Of a DNA stretch of 64,000 nt, positions 19,468 through 29,982 are shown piece by piece. The notes beneath the pieces were generated by a model. That model had not been told where the DNA came from. It searched no databases and saw nothing but the letters and a program-made list of their open reading frames with translations. Origin of the DNA: Poseidonibacter parvus (GTDB lineage: Bacteria > Campylobacterota > Campylobacteria > Campylobacterales > Arcobacteraceae); NCBI RefSeq assembly GCF_001956695.1, contig NZ_CP019070.1, positions 2,728,001 to 2,792,000 on the forward strand. The letters run 5' to 3'. Position 1 is the first letter of the stretch, and each line of letters starts with the position of its first letter. A program made the translations under genes and the position numbers.

Positions 19468-21339
19468 TTATTTAGCCCCTCCAAATAATGATAATACTAA
19501 GGCAAGAACTAATCCTAAAATAAGTCCTAAAACCATTAGTCTAAGCGATGATGATAAGTTTCCTGATTGAATAACTCTTGCTTTTTCACCCAATTTATAA
19601 ATTGAGCTTGCAATTCTTTCAATTGTATTATCAATTATTTTTGTTTCAATAACATCAAATACCCAAACAGAAAGTTTGTAATATGGTTTAGTAACAAAGT
19701 TTTCATAAAACTGTGGAACATAATATTGGTTTGATAAAAGTTTATAAATACCTTTTTCTTCCCATTCTTTTGAGAAGCCACCATTTTTATATTTAACTAC
19801 AGCATACACAATTCCACCAATTGCAATAGCACTTGTTACTAAGATTAAAATCCAAGCAGTAGAGTGAGCCATATTATTAGCTTCCCATGTTGGTAAAGTT
19901 TTTGTTACAAAATCAATAAATCCATGCTCAAACCATCCAGCAATTACTGCTAAAATAGCTAATGGAATCATTGCTGCTATTACAAATCCTTTTGCTTCAT
20001 GAGGATGATATTCTTCGCTTGAATAATTTTGCTCTCCATGGAACACTTTCATTACAAGTCTAAATGAATAAAAAGCAGTTAACCCCGCTGTTATCCATAA
20101 AACAATCCATAAACCATAAGATTCGGCATTAAAAGCAGCTTCCAAAATCTTATCTTTTGAGAAGAAACCAGCTAATGGGAAAATACCAGCAAGAGCTAAT
20201 GAAGCAATTGCCATAATAATTGAAGTAGATTTCATCTTAGAGTGTAAACCACCCATTTTTCTAATATCAAGTTCATCATTCATAGCATGCATAACATTAC
20301 CAGCACCTAAGAACAATACTGATTTAAAGAAGGCATGAGTTGCTAAATGGAATAATGCAACCCAATAAGCTCCTAGACCAGCAGCAACAAACATATATCC
20401 TAATTGTGATAATGTTGAATAAGCAATAATTCTTTTCATATCATTATGAACAAGTGCCATTGATGCTGCAAATATTGCAACAAATGCACCAAGACAAGCA
20501 ATACCATATCCAACTTCAGGAACTAGTGCATATAATTCATTTGATCTTACAACTAAGTAAACACCAGCTGTTACCATAGTAGCAGCATGAATTAAGGCAG
20601 ATACAGGTGTAGGACCTTCCATTGCATCTGCAAGCCATGTATGAAGTGGGAACTGAGCTGATTTACCCATTGCTCCTACAAATAATAACACACCAATCCA
20701 AGCAATCGTGCTATATTCTAAAGTTCCAATAGTATCAAATACAACAGAATATTGTAAAGAACCTAAGTTCCAGTAAATCAAGAACATACCAAGTAAAAGA
20801 CCTAAGTCTCCTACTCTATTCATAATAAACGCTTCATTTGCAGCCCAAGATGCAGATTCTTTTTTATACCAAAAACCAATCAATAGCCATGAACAAACTC
20901 CAACACCTTCCCATCCAATAAATAAAACAGCAAAGTTGTCACTCATTACAAGTACAAGCATTGAGAACACAAAAGCAGAAAGGTACGAGAAATACCTATT
21001 AAATCCATCGTCATGTTCCATATAACCAATTGAATGAATATGAACCATTGTTGAAACAACAGTTACAACAGACATCATTACTACACTTACATGATCAACT
21101 ACAAAACCAAAAGGAATATTTAAATTACCTGCTTGTATCCAGTCAAACAAAGTTACATTAATAACAGTATCTGTTGAGTAAACAAACGAAAGTAAGTTTA
21201 AAGATGCAAACATTGAAACTGCTAACATAAAAGATGTAAACCATCCTGTAAAGGCAATTTTTCCTCTCATTGAGAATAATGCAGCTACTAGTGATCCAAC
21301 TAATGGGGCAAAAAGTGCTATATATACGTATTTTTCCAT
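19468..21339 (-). CDS. nuoL: Complex I subunit NuoL
   Basis: The largest antiporter-like subunit (623 residues), with the C-terminal extension that forms the long amphipathic helix along the membrane arm. Visible are FIGWEGVGVCSWLLIGFW, MGKSAQFPLHTWLADAMEGP and NDMKRIIAYSTLSQLGYM. Ends with a final hydrophobic helix anchoring the extension. Confidence 0.97.
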   Translation of the reverse strand: MEKYVYIALFAPLVGSLVAALFSMRGKIAFTGWFTSFMLAVSMFASLNLLSFVYSTDTVINVTLFDWIQAGNLNIPFGFVVDHVSVVMMSVVTVVSTMVHIHSIGYMEHDDGFNRYFSYLSAFVFSMLVLVMSDNFAVLFIGWEGVGVCSWLLIGFWYKKESASWAANEAFIMNRVGDLGLLLGMFLIYWNLGSLQYSVVFDTIGTLEYSTIAWIGVLLFVGAMGKSAQFPLHTWLADAMEGPTPVSALIHAATMVTAGVYLVVRSNELYALVPEVGYGIACLGAFVAIFAASMALVHNDMKRIIAYSTLSQLGYMFVAAGLGAYWVALFHLATHAFFKSVLFLGAGNVMHAMNDELDIRKMGGLHSKMKSTSIIMAIASLALAGIFPLAGFFSKDKILEAAFNAESYGLWIVLWITAGLTAFYSFRLVMKVFHGEQNYSSEEYHPHEAKGFVIAAMIPLAILAVIAGWFEHGFIDFVTKTLPTWEANNMAHSTAWILILVTSAIAIGGIVYAVVKYKNGGFSKEWEEKGIYKLLSNQYYVPQFYENFVTKPYYKLSVWVFDVIETKIIDNTIERIASSIYKLGEKARVIQSGNLSSSLRLMVLGLILGLVLALVLSLFGGAK

Positions 21340-21341
21340 CC

Positions 21342-21641
21342 TTACCCCTTCATTCTTGCAATTTCATCTAAGTTAATAGAACCAGTTCTCTTATACCAAA
21401 GAATTAAAAGACCTAAACCAATAGCAACTTCACTTGCAGCAACTGCAATAATAAAGAATGCAAACATTTGCCCTGCTAAATCTCCATGGAATTTAGAAAT
21501 TGCTGCAAGTCCAACGTTTACTGCGTTTAACATAATTTCAGTTGAGAAAAAAAGCATTAAAACATTCTTTCTTCTTATTACTCCAACTAAACCTATACAA
21601 AATAACAGTGTTGATAGTATTAAATAAGCATTAAGTGTCAT
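21342..21641 (-). CDS. nuoK: Complex I subunit NuoK
   Basis: Small membrane subunit (99 residues, three membrane segments) with the conserved acidic residues used in the central proton path (STEIMLNAVNVGL and ASEVAIGLGLLI). Start overlaps the nuoJ stop by 4 bp. Confidence 0.95.
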   Translation of the reverse strand: MTLNAYLILSTLLFCIGLVGVIRRKNVLMLFFSTEIMLNAVNVGLAAISKFHGDLAGQMFAFFIIAVAASEVAIGLGLLILWYKRTGSINLDEIARMKG

Positions 21642-22228
21642 TTAACATCCTTTTTTGAAGCTTCTAATTCTTCTTGTTCTTTTATATATGCATCGATTTT
21701 ATCTTCAGTCATATCCGAATATGAAACTTCCATTTTCTTTCCTGCTAATACAATTCCACCTATCATTGCAATAAGTAACATAATTGCGGCAACTTCAAAA
21801 GGAACCAAGTATTTAGTAAATAATACTAAACCAACATCTACTGTATTTCCATAACTTGGATTAACAGGGATATTTGCTTCAATATTCTCACCTAAAACTG
21901 GAGATATAAAAATAACTACAACAATTAAAGCTACCATTCCTGATAAAAGAAAAACTAATCTTGGATTTTTAACTTTTTCTTTTACTTCTGATAATGAATC
22001 AAAAAACATCATCCCAAATGCGTATAAAGACATAACAGCACCTGTATAAACAACAATTTGTACAGCTCCTAAAAAGTCAGCATTTAATAAAAAGAAAAAT
22101 GCAGATATAAAAATCATTCCTGCTGCTAATGAACTTAGCGCGTATAATGCATTGTTTGTTAACACTGTAATACTAAACATAGTTATAGTTAAAACTGAAA
22201 ACAGACAAAAAGCTACTATTTCAAACAT
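21638..22228 (-). CDS. nuoJ: Complex I subunit NuoJ
   Basis: Membrane subunit of 196 residues with five hydrophobic segments. The conserved AVQIVVYTGAVMSLYAFGMM stretch near residue 60 carries the Tyr/Gly region at the pi-bulge. The C-terminal tail is charged and cytoplasmic. Coupled to nuoK. Confidence 0.94.
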   Translation of the reverse strand: MFEIVAFCLFSVLTITMFSITVLTNNALYALSSLAAGMIFISAFFFLLNADFLGAVQIVVYTGAVMSLYAFGMMFFDSLSEVKEKVKNPRLVFLLSGMVALIVVVIFISPVLGENIEANIPVNPSYGNTVDVGLVLFTKYLVPFEVAAIMLLIAMIGGIVLAGKKMEVSYSDMTEDKIDAYIKEQEELEASKKDVK

Positions 22229-22237
22229 CTATACTCC

Positions 22238-22858
22238 TTAGTACGACAATGGTGTTTTTTTAATTTTTTCATCAGCATCTGGTGATACTGAACCAAAACC
22301 AGCAAACTCAGTTTGTTGATTTAATTGATCAAATGGTGTTAAAATATCTTCTTTTAGTGAGAAGTGTGCTCTTTGCTCTGATGAGTTTTCATATCTTCCA
22401 CCATGAACAATTGCTAACTCTGGACAAACTTCTGCACAGTAACCACAGAAAATACATCTACCCATATTAATTGTATATTCTAAAACTTCTTTTCTTGAGT
22501 TTTCATCAACTCTAGTTTCCATTCTAATACAATTTGCAATACAAATTTTTTCACATAAACCACAACCAATACATCTCTCTTCACCTGATTCTAAAAGTAC
22601 AAGTAATTTATGTACTGCTCTATATCTTGGACCTATTGGTAGTTTTTCTTTTGGATACTGAACTGTTGCCATTTCTTTATTAAATAAAGCACCTGTCATC
22701 ATTTTGAAAGTAATTTTTAAACCTGTAAAAAGTTCACCTTTTACAGATCTTGTTACTACTTGTTTAAATGCATCCCAAGATGTTTTAGGATAATTATCTT
22801 CTTGAACTACAACATAATCTTCTGATATATTTCTATTTTTAAATTCTTCAAATCCCAT
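22238..22858 (-). CDS. nuoI: Complex I subunit NuoI
   Basis: Ferredoxin-like subunit (206 residues) that carries clusters N6a and N6b and passes electrons towards NuoB. Two 4Fe-4S motifs are visible: CIGCGLCEKIC and CIFCGYCAEVCP. An N-terminal helix-rich part docks to the membrane arm. Confidence 0.96.
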   Translation of the reverse strand: MGFEEFKNRNISEDYVVVQEDNYPKTSWDAFKQVVTRSVKGELFTGLKITFKMMTGALFNKEMATVQYPKEKLPIGPRYRAVHKLLVLLESGEERCIGCGLCEKICIANCIRMETRVDENSRKEVLEYTINMGRCIFCGYCAEVCPELAIVHGGRYENSSEQRAHFSLKEDILTPFDQLNQQTEFAGFGSVSPDADEKIKKTPLSY

Positions 22859-22868
22859 AATTATCTCC

Positions 22869-23861
22869 CTAAATCATTATCACAATAGCAGTTACTAAAA
22901 TATTTAGTAAAGCTAATGGCATTAATATTTTCCAACATAACCACATTAATTGATCTGGTCTAATATGTGGCCATGATGCTCTTGTCCAAAGGAAAAGGAA
23001 AATTAAGAACATAACTTTTAATACAATAGCTAAACCACCTGGAATAAACCATAATGGCTCAAATCCACCTAAGAAAATTAGTGCAGTTAAGAAAGCAATT
23101 GTAAATAATGCTGCATACTCACCAATAAAGAACATACCCCATCTCATACCAGAATACTCAGTTGCATAACCTGCAACTAATTCGGCTTCATGCTCAAGTA
23201 AATCAAATGGTGTTCTATTTGTTTCAGCAAATCCTGCAATAACAAATAAAATAAACGCTAATGGTTGAGACCAAACAATCCAGTTTGATATTCCACCTGC
23301 TTGATAGTTATTAATATCAATTAAAGATAAACTTCCAACCATCATTAAAGGCGCTAAAAGTGAAAGACCTGACACTACTTCATAAGATAAAAGTTGTATT
23401 GCAGTTCTTGCACCTCCAAGTAGTGCCCATTTATTTGCAGAACTCATACCACCTAATAATGGTCCATAAAGTCCAACACCACCAACAGATAGTACAAATA
23501 AAACCCCAACATTAATATCACTTATAATTGGTCTTACTGTATATCCAAACATCTCAAATTCTGGGAAGAATGGAATAGCACTCATTGAAATAAATGCTGT
23601 TGCTGCTGTGATGATTGGTGCAATCATAAAGATAGGTTTATTTGCATTTGCTGGAATAAAATCTTCTTTTGTAAAAAGTTTAATACCATCAGCTGCAATT
23701 TGTAAAAGACCATAAGGACCAACGTTTGTTGGACCTAATCTTCTTTGCATAAATGCTAATATTTTTCTTTCAATATATGTTGTAAATCCTGCAAGGGCAG
23801 AAAATACTGTTAAAACTACTATTACTTTGATAATTGTTTCTATTATAATACTTGTTTCCAT
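22869..23861 (-). CDS. nuoH: Complex I subunit NuoH
   Basis: Membrane subunit that forms the quinone cavity with NuoB and NuoD; 330 residues, about eight membrane segments. Conserved parts are ERKILAFMQRRLGPTNVGPYGLLQ, given here by its ends ERKILAFMQ and GPYGLLQ, the charged loop FAETNRTPFDLLEHEAELVAG (about 207-227) and RASWPHIRPDQLM. Confidence 0.96.
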   Translation of the reverse strand: METSIIIETIIKVIVVLTVFSALAGFTTYIERKILAFMQRRLGPTNVGPYGLLQIAADGIKLFTKEDFIPANANKPIFMIAPIITAATAFISMSAIPFFPEFEMFGYTVRPIISDINVGVLFVLSVGGVGLYGPLLGGMSSANKWALLGGARTAIQLLSYEVVSGLSLLAPLMMVGSLSLIDINNYQAGGISNWIVWSQPLAFILFVIAGFAETNRTPFDLLEHEAELVAGYATEYSGMRWGMFFIGEYAALFTIAFLTALIFLGGFEPLWFIPGGLAIVLKVMFLIFLFLWTRASWPHIRPDQLMWLCWKILMPLALLNILVTAIVIMI

Positions 23862-23862
23862 A

Positions 23863-26337
23863 TTACACCTTTTCTATAACAGCTGTGTTATATCTGAATG
23901 TATCAAATAATGCTTTTGAGCTTGAGTTTTTATCAAACGTTGATACATAAGCAATTTCACCTGTAATTTGAATATCTGTATACGCGTTTAATTCTAAAGT
24001 TTGATTATTAGCAGTAACTTTTACTTTATCACCAACTTGTAATTCTAAACTTTCAAATTGTGCTTTTGAGAAGAAAATCCCTGCTTGTAAATCATCTTTA
24101 AATTCATGTGACATTGCTGTAAATTCATTAAATTGATTAATTGGGTTTGCTTTGTATATTACAACTTCATTATCTTTTGTTTCAAGTTTTTTAAGAGATA
24201 TTTCTTTTACTTCATCGTTTGACTCTAATGTACAGGCAGTTAAATCATAACCTCTATATTCAACTCTGTCATTCCCAAACATGTTTGGTAAGTCATCAAA
24301 TTCTACTTCTTTATAACCTTTTGATACTGGAAGTTGTGATGTATATTCAATTGTATATTCAACATCAACATCTAAAATCATATTTGCAATATTATTTAAA
24401 GCATAACCTTTAAAAGCTACTGCTGCATTTGTAGGAATGATTTTTTTATCAATATTTGTAAAAGTACCTTCTTGCTGATTAAGTGCTGGAATATCTAAAT
24501 CTCCATCACCTAATGCTGATAATTGGAAATCTGCTGCTTCGTTATATCCAACTGTAAAGCCTTCTTCTTGCTTAGATAATGTACAGATTTGTGATACACC
24601 TAAAGTATTTGTAGAAGTTGGAATAATAACTACTTCAAATTCTGTATACTTAGTAATTAAACCACAAAGTTTTGCTAAGTTTACTGCATTTGGATGTGTG
24701 ATTAAATCTTCACCAACCATTAAAGAGTAAGTATCTTTTTTAGCTAGCATTGTATCAATTAACTCAACAAATGTTTCATCTTTTCCAAAATCTTCTAAAA
24801 GTGAAATATATTCAAACTCAACTTCTTTAGATACTTTTTTAGGAACCATTTTAGAAACTTCTTTTTCTTCACCTGTTTCTTCATTCTTTACAATTTCAAC
24901 AACTTTTTCTTTAATTGTTTCAGTAACAGTTTTAGTTCTAGTTTCAGTCAAAGAAGCTAAATAGTTTTTTGTAGCTTCTGGTAAATCTTTACCAAATTTA
25001 TAAAGAATAAAATATAAAATTGATTCTTGAGCTAATGCATCATGGTAAATAAACTCAGTAGTTTTACCTTTTTTACCAATTTTCTCCATTACTGGATCTG
25101 CAATTGGATGGAAGTATAAAGCTGCACCTTTGTTCATAATAACTGAGTTATTAAGAGCATATCTTGCATTTGGTAAATCAGATTTTAAATATGAACCAAC
25201 AGAAATTACAAAATTTGAATCATGAACAGCTGTTAGTGTTGAAGAGTATAAAGAAGTTCCTGCAGTACTAGAATAGTTAGTTAAAAACTCTTGATATAAT
25301 CTTGCATCTTCATTTACTAGTTTTGCTCCAGTTTTATCTGCAATTTTTTGTAAAAGTAAAGCTTCTTCATTTGTAATAAATGAATTAAATTTAATATTTT
25401 TTGCTTTTTGGAAAGCTTCAATTGCATTTATAAATGCAGTTGTATCTTTTGTTTGTACTTTATTATCAAAATCATAAGCAAATCTTCCTGCACCATTTAA
25501 TGTAGAATAATGAGGTTCATTTGTAACTCTATAAATTCTTTTTGTTTCGTGATTATCAATTGAATCTTGTTTGATTTCATAATAAATATAAGCACAGTCA
25601 CTTGAATGAGAGTTTGCTGCTGGAATTTTTTTAAGTTCCCAAGAGTTTGAAGTATACTGGAAATCATGTGAAACTAAAGCACCCACAGGACAGGCTGCGA
25701 TACACTCACCACAGTCAGTACAGGCATCAGCATCATAACCAATAAGTGACTTATTAAGTTTATTCCACATTGCGTATGCATCTTTTGGCATCTCTGATTT
25801 AAATGTTTTTTCAATTGCATCAGAAGGTCTTTTTACAGTACTAAGTGCATTTGATCCAACCATATCTTTACATACAGTTACACATCTTTCACATACAATA
25901 CAAAGTCCAGGGTCGTAATTCATAACTCCCCAATGAGCAGTTGGTCTATGAACGTCTCTTATACTATAACTTTGAGAATCAACTTTCATATATAAAGAGT
26001 AGTTTTGTAACTCACACTCACCACTTTGGTCACAAACACCACATTGTAATGGATGATTAACATCATAAACTTCCATTATTGCACGTCTTTCTTTTGCAAT
26101 ATTCTCAGTTTCTGTTACAACTTCCATATCAGCTTTTACTTTTGTATTACATCCGTATACTTGTTTTCCATCAGCTTCAACTAAACATAATCTACAAGCT
26201 AGTGTTGGAGAACATCTTGTTAAATAACATACAGCAGGAACAAATACATCATTTGCACGTGCTACATTTAAGATTGATTCACCATCTTTAGCTTCAATTT
26301 GTTTACCATCAATTGTTAATGTAATCATATCACTCAT
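23863..26337 (-). CDS. nuoG: Complex I subunit NuoG
   Basis: Iron-sulfur subunit of 824 residues. The N-terminus has a 2Fe-2S site (Cys37, Cys48, Cys51, Cys63), a His95/Cys99/Cys102/Cys108 4Fe-4S site, and two ferredoxin-type clusters (Cys146-149-152-156 and Cys206-209-212-216). The rest is a molybdopterin-oxidoreductase-like domain without cofactor. Residues of about 462-508 are a highly charged Lys/Glu/Thr/Val insert. From about residue 370 to the end it is collinear with the separate protein encoded just upstream (26337-27146). Overlaps that gene by one base. Confidence 0.95.
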   Translation of the reverse strand: MSDMITLTIDGKQIEAKDGESILNVARANDVFVPAVCYLTRCSPTLACRLCLVEADGKQVYGCNTKVKADMEVVTETENIAKERRAIMEVYDVNHPLQCGVCDQSGECELQNYSLYMKVDSQSYSIRDVHRPTAHWGVMNYDPGLCIVCERCVTVCKDMVGSNALSTVKRPSDAIEKTFKSEMPKDAYAMWNKLNKSLIGYDADACTDCGECIAACPVGALVSHDFQYTSNSWELKKIPAANSHSSDCAYIYYEIKQDSIDNHETKRIYRVTNEPHYSTLNGAGRFAYDFDNKVQTKDTTAFINAIEAFQKAKNIKFNSFITNEEALLLQKIADKTGAKLVNEDARLYQEFLTNYSSTAGTSLYSSTLTAVHDSNFVISVGSYLKSDLPNARYALNNSVIMNKGAALYFHPIADPVMEKIGKKGKTTEFIYHDALAQESILYFILYKFGKDLPEATKNYLASLTETRTKTVTETIKEKVVEIVKNEETGEEKEVSKMVPKKVSKEVEFEYISLLEDFGKDETFVELIDTMLAKKDTYSLMVGEDLITHPNAVNLAKLCGLITKYTEFEVVIIPTSTNTLGVSQICTLSKQEEGFTVGYNEAADFQLSALGDGDLDIPALNQQEGTFTNIDKKIIPTNAAVAFKGYALNNIANMILDVDVEYTIEYTSQLPVSKGYKEVEFDDLPNMFGNDRVEYRGYDLTACTLESNDEVKEISLKKLETKDNEVVIYKANPINQFNEFTAMSHEFKDDLQAGIFFSKAQFESLELQVGDKVKVTANNQTLELNAYTDIQITGEIAYVSTFDKNSSSKALFDTFRYNTAVIEKV

Positions 26338-27146
26338 TATTCATCAACCTTTTGTATTTTTACTTGTTTGTATCTATAATCTTTAAATATTTCTTCATCA
26401 CAATCTGTTATTTTAGCAATTGCAATTGTTCCTTGTAGTTTTTCATCAATTTTAATAGTTTTTAACACTTTTGAGTTTTTGTAATTTAAATATACTTTAT
26501 CGTTATTTGCAACTTTTGCAATTCTTGCAAAAGATTGGCTTGCAATTAAATCTTGTGTTGATTCATCTTCAATAAGCCTATAAACAATAGTTCCATCAAA
26601 AGATTTTAAATCTTCAACTTCTTCTAAATCTAAATTATTACATGAATTTATTTTTTCTTCAAATTTTTCGTCTAATACAATTATATTAAAGTCAGTAAAT
26701 TTTTTAATTACGCAAATTAACTTTATAATATTTTCTACTCTTGGATGTTCAATTAAATCATCACCTATAATTAATGTTTTTACTTTTGCGTTTAAAGAAT
26801 TTTCATAAGCTTCTTCAAACTCTTCTTCTCCTGCTGAACTTTCAGCTGAGATATAACCTAGGTCTAAATCATTAATATATTTTTGGATTTGCTCATTTGA
26901 TTGCTTTACAAAAGTATCAAGTAATAAGGCTAAAATTCCTTCTTCGCTACCTACTTCATATTTTATAAATTGCGTATAATAAAGTTTTAAATCAATATTA
27001 TCAATAGGATGCATATAAATAAACTGTGCGTTTGTTTTTGCAATTGATTCAATTATTGAATTTCTTACTTCTTCTTTATTATTTGAAAGCATAGTCCCAA
27101 GACAAAGAATAAAATCACTTTTAGAAATTAGTTCTTTCTTACTCAT
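26337..27146 (-). CDS. NuoF-replacing complex I protein (Cj1574c-like)
   Basis: A 269-residue protein in the slot where NuoF normally lies; it has no FMN, NADH or iron-sulfur motif. In Campylobacter jejuni and Helicobacter the equivalent genes replace NuoE/NuoF, and electrons come from flavodoxin rather than NADH. The sequence is collinear with the C-terminal half of NuoG in this operon: FILCLGTMLSNN with FVISVGSYLKSD, IYMHPID with LYFHPIA, IGDDLIEHPRVENIIKL with VGEDLITHPNAVNLAKL, and YRYKQVKIQKV with FRYNTAVIEKV. I infer an ancient partial duplication of nuoG. Confidence 0.82.
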   Translation of the reverse strand: MSKKELISKSDFILCLGTMLSNNKEEVRNSIIESIAKTNAQFIYMHPIDNIDLKLYYTQFIKYEVGSEEGILALLLDTFVKQSNEQIQKYINDLDLGYISAESSAGEEEFEEAYENSLNAKVKTLIIGDDLIEHPRVENIIKLICVIKKFTDFNIIVLDEKFEEKINSCNNLDLEEVEDLKSFDGTIVYRLIEDESTQDLIASQSFARIAKVANNDKVYLNYKNSKVLKTIKIDEKLQGTIAIAKITDCDEEIFKDYRYKQVKIQKVDE

Positions 27147-27427
27147 TACTTTCCTTCCTCTTTTGCAGTTTCATCTTCTTCAACAGCTCTTGGTTCTGGT
27201 TTTACTTTTTTAATAACTAGTGTCCAATCAACTTCTGTAAATTTAATTGAGTTCATTAATGTATAACCATTCTCATATACAACATCAGCAGATTTTTGAA
27301 CATTTTCAAAATCTCCAATTTCAAATATAATAATTGCAGTTTCACCATCACTTATTTGCTTATCAAGTAGCTCAAGCATTCTGTCATAAAAATCATTTTT
27401 TAAATGTCTTAAATCAAATCTTTTCAT
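27146..27427 (-). CDS. NuoE-position complex I protein (Cj1575c-like)
   Basis: A 93-residue protein at the NuoE position. None of the four Cys of the NuoE 2Fe-2S cluster is present. It has a compact alpha/beta look (LLDKQISDGETAIIIFEIGDF) and an acidic tail rich in Glu and Lys. By position and size it matches the small proteins that replace NuoE in Campylobacter and Helicobacter. Its role is probably structural or in docking an electron donor, which is an inference. Confidence 0.8.
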   Translation of the reverse strand: MKRFDLRHLKNDFYDRMLELLDKQISDGETAIIIFEIGDFENVQKSADVVYENGYTLMNSIKFTEVDWTLVIKKVKPEPRAVEEDETAKEEGK

Positions 27428-27438
27428 TGTGCTTTCCC

Positions 27439-28665
27439 TTACCTATCAATCTCACCGAAAACTATGTTTAAGTTTCCGATTAATGTAACAACATCAGCTA
27501 ATTGTAATCCTACAAGTATCTCTTCTAAAAGTGCAGTATGTTGAAAACTTGGTGTTCTTATTTTCATTCTATATGCATAAGGTGTTCCATCACTTACAAC
27601 AAAATATCCAAGCTCACCTTTTGGTGATTCAGTTGCAACATATACTTCACCTTTTGGTGGTCTCATACCTTGAGTTACAAGTACAAAGTGTTGCATTAAA
27701 GAATAGTTTTGAGTCATAATTTGCTCTTTTGGAGCTGAAATATAGTTTGGTGCATGAGCCATAAGTTGAGATTCACTGTCTTTATACATCGGAACTAATT
27801 GTTTTAATATTTTTGAAGATTCATACATCTCTTGTATACAAATTTTATATCTTCCATAAGAATCACATGTATGTGCAATAGGAACATCAAAATCTAATTC
27901 ATCATAAATACCGTAAGGCATTTCTTTTCTTAAATCCCATTTGATCCCACTTCCTCTTAATGCAATTCCTGAACATCCCCAAGATTTTGCCATCTTTTGA
28001 GTAATAATACCTACATTTTCTAGTCTCATTTTCCAGATTCTATTTTCTGTTAAAAGACCTTCATATTTTTTAATTTCTGTTTCTAAAATTTCTAAAAATG
28101 ACATACAGTCATCAATCCAGTTTGATGGTAAGTCTAAAGGAACTCCACCAATTCTAACAGCACTATGAGTTAATCTTGCACCACAATAGTCTTCAATTAA
28201 GTCCATTGCGTATTCTCTTTCCCTAAAACAGTATAAGAACATAGACATAGCACCAACATCAAGTGCATGTGTTGCTAACCAGAAAAGATGTGAAGTAATT
28301 CTATTTAATTCTAAAAGCATTGTTCTAATAATTTCAGCTCTACGTGGAGCCTCTATTCCTAGAAGTTTTTCAATTGCAAGTGCATATCCGTAGTTATTTG
28401 AAGTTGCAGCTATATAATCCATTCTATCTGTTGTTGGTAAGAATTCATTATAAATCATATTCTCAGCCATTTTTTCCATACCTCTGTGAAGGTATCCAAT
28501 CATTGGTCTTGATTTTACTACTTCTTCACCTTGAAGCTCTAAAATTAGTCTAAGTTGACCGTGGGCAGATGGATGCTGTGGTCCAAAGTTTACCATCATA
28601 GTATTATCTTCACGCTCGAAGTTAATATTTTCAAAGAAAGGTTTTAATCTATTAGGTTGTTGCAT
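27439..28665 (-). CDS. nuoD: Complex I subunit NuoD
   Basis: 49-kDa subunit (408 residues), relative of the NiFe-hydrogenase large subunit, forming the quinone site. Visible are [15 protein letters not shown] with the quinone-site His, [11 protein letters not shown] and the C-terminal [18 protein letters not shown], given as DVVTLIGN and VFGEIDR. Separate from NuoC, unlike the NuoCD fusion of enterobacteria. Confidence 0.97.
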   Translation of the reverse strand: MQQPNRLKPFFENINFEREDNTMMVNFGPQHPSAHGQLRLILELQGEEVVKSRPMIGYLHRGMEKMAENMIYNEFLPTTDRMDYIAATSNNYGYALAIEKLLGIEAPRRAEIIRTMLLELNRITSHLFWLATHALDVGAMSMFLYCFREREYAMDLIEDYCGARLTHSAVRIGGVPLDLPSNWIDDCMSFLEILETEIKKYEGLLTENRIWKMRLENVGIITQKMAKSWGCSGIALRGSGIKWDLRKEMPYGIYDELDFDVPIAHTCDSYGRYKICIQEMYESSKILKQLVPMYKDSESQLMAHAPNYISAPKEQIMTQNYSLMQHFVLVTQGMRPPKGEVYVATESPKGELGYFVVSDGTPYAYRMKIRTPSFQHTALLEEILVGLQLADVVTLIGNLNIVFGEIDR

Positions 28666-28669
28666 TTTT

Positions 28670-29473
28670 CTACCTTCTTCTTTTTAAAACAACTGATTCT
28701 TCAGGTTTTAAAGTTTTCATAATTTTTGATGTATCATCTTCTTGATATTGAATTGAAGTTTCAGGTTCAAACTCAGTAATATCAGTTTGGAAAGGAACTT
28801 CATGACCAAGTCTTGCAAATCGTTCAGTATCATATCTATCAATTGCAGCTGGATCTCTTTGCTCTGGTCCAATTATATCTCTAGCTTCTTTTCCAAAAAT
28901 TTTATCAACTTCATACCATGAAGCTGCCTCATCACCTTGAAGTGGATAAGTTTTTCTTAAAGGATGGTCATACCAATCATCTGGCATGATTAATCTTTTC
29001 ATATTAGGGTGATTTAAAACTTTTACACCTAACATATCATACATTTCTCTTTCACTCCAATTAGCAGAATCAAAAATAGAAGTAATAGATTCAACCGCAT
29101 CGTTTTTGTCTAAGAAACATTTGATTCTTAATCTTTTATGTTTTGAAAGTGAAAGCATTTCATAAAACAATTCATAACCACTTCTTGCACTTAAGTAATC
29201 AATTGCCGACATTTCAATTAGCATATCGTATTCTAATTCTTCACTTAGAAAAGTCATAACTTCAACAATATCATTTTTATCAATATGAATTACTAAATGA
29301 GTATGTTCTATAAAAGCATCTAATACATTAAATTTTGAACAAAATTTTTCATAATCTTTTGAAAAGATTTCATCATCATCAATATCAGTTCTTGGAACAC
29401 TAGGAGATACAAAAAATCTATCTGAAAAAGGAGCTTTTCTTTGAACATCGTCTTTTGGCGTATATTTTCTCAT
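28670..29473 (-). CDS. nuoC: Complex I subunit NuoC
   Basis: 30-kDa subunit (267 residues). The family signature is seen around [21 protein letters not shown], here as [11 protein letters not shown], followed by [16 protein letters not shown]. An extra C-terminal stretch of about 60 residues after [10 protein letters not shown] is charged and less conserved. Start overlaps the nuoB stop by one base. Confidence 0.95.
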   Translation of the reverse strand: MRKYTPKDDVQRKAPFSDRFFVSPSVPRTDIDDDEIFSKDYEKFCSKFNVLDAFIEHTHLVIHIDKNDIVEVMTFLSEELEYDMLIEMSAIDYLSARSGYELFYEMLSLSKHKRLRIKCFLDKNDAVESITSIFDSANWSEREMYDMLGVKVLNHPNMKRLIMPDDWYDHPLRKTYPLQGDEAASWYEVDKIFGKEARDIIGPEQRDPAAIDRYDTERFARLGHEVPFQTDITEFEPETSIQYQEDDTSKIMKTLKPEESVVLKRRR

Positions 29474-29982
29474 TACACCAACCTTTTTTTCTTATGAGCT
29501 CTAAAAATTGACTCTTTTCTAATTTTTCTTTGAAGTGTCATAAGTGCATATTGCAAAGTTTCAGGTCGTGGAGCACAACCTGGAAGATAAATATCAACAG
29601 GAATAATTCTATCTGCACCTTGAACTGTTGCGTAAGTATTAAACATTCCACCAGTGTTTGCACATGACCCCATTGAAATAACCCATTTAGGATCTGGCAT
29701 TTGGTCATATAACCTTCTCATAAACTCTGCGTGTTTTTTTGTAAGAGTTCCTGCAATAATTAATACATCAGATTGTCTTGGACTTGCTCTAAAAATTGTA
29801 CCAAATCTATCGAAGTCATATCTAGATGCACCAGTTGCCATCATCTCGATAGCACAACATGCTAATCCATAAGTCATTGGCCATAATGAGTTAGAACGAC
29901 CAAAATTAACTAACTTATCTATAGTAGTTAATTTAATTGGTGCGCCACCATCTTGTAAATAATTTACTTTATGCTGTGCCAT
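29473..29982 (-). CDS. nuoB: Complex I subunit NuoB
   Basis: Carries cluster N2, the last iron-sulfur centre before quinone. The 169 residues include the adjacent cysteines in [10 protein letters not shown], then [14 protein letters not shown] and [12 protein letters not shown], giving the four ligands. Its start lies inside the last 19 bp of nuoA. Confidence 0.97.
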   Translation of the reverse strand: MAQHKVNYLQDGGAPIKLTTIDKLVNFGRSNSLWPMTYGLACCAIEMMATGASRYDFDRFGTIFRASPRQSDVLIIAGTLTKKHAEFMRRLYDQMPDPKWVISMGSCANTGGMFNTYATVQGADRIIPVDIYLPGCAPRPETLQYALMTLQRKIRKESIFRAHKKKRLV

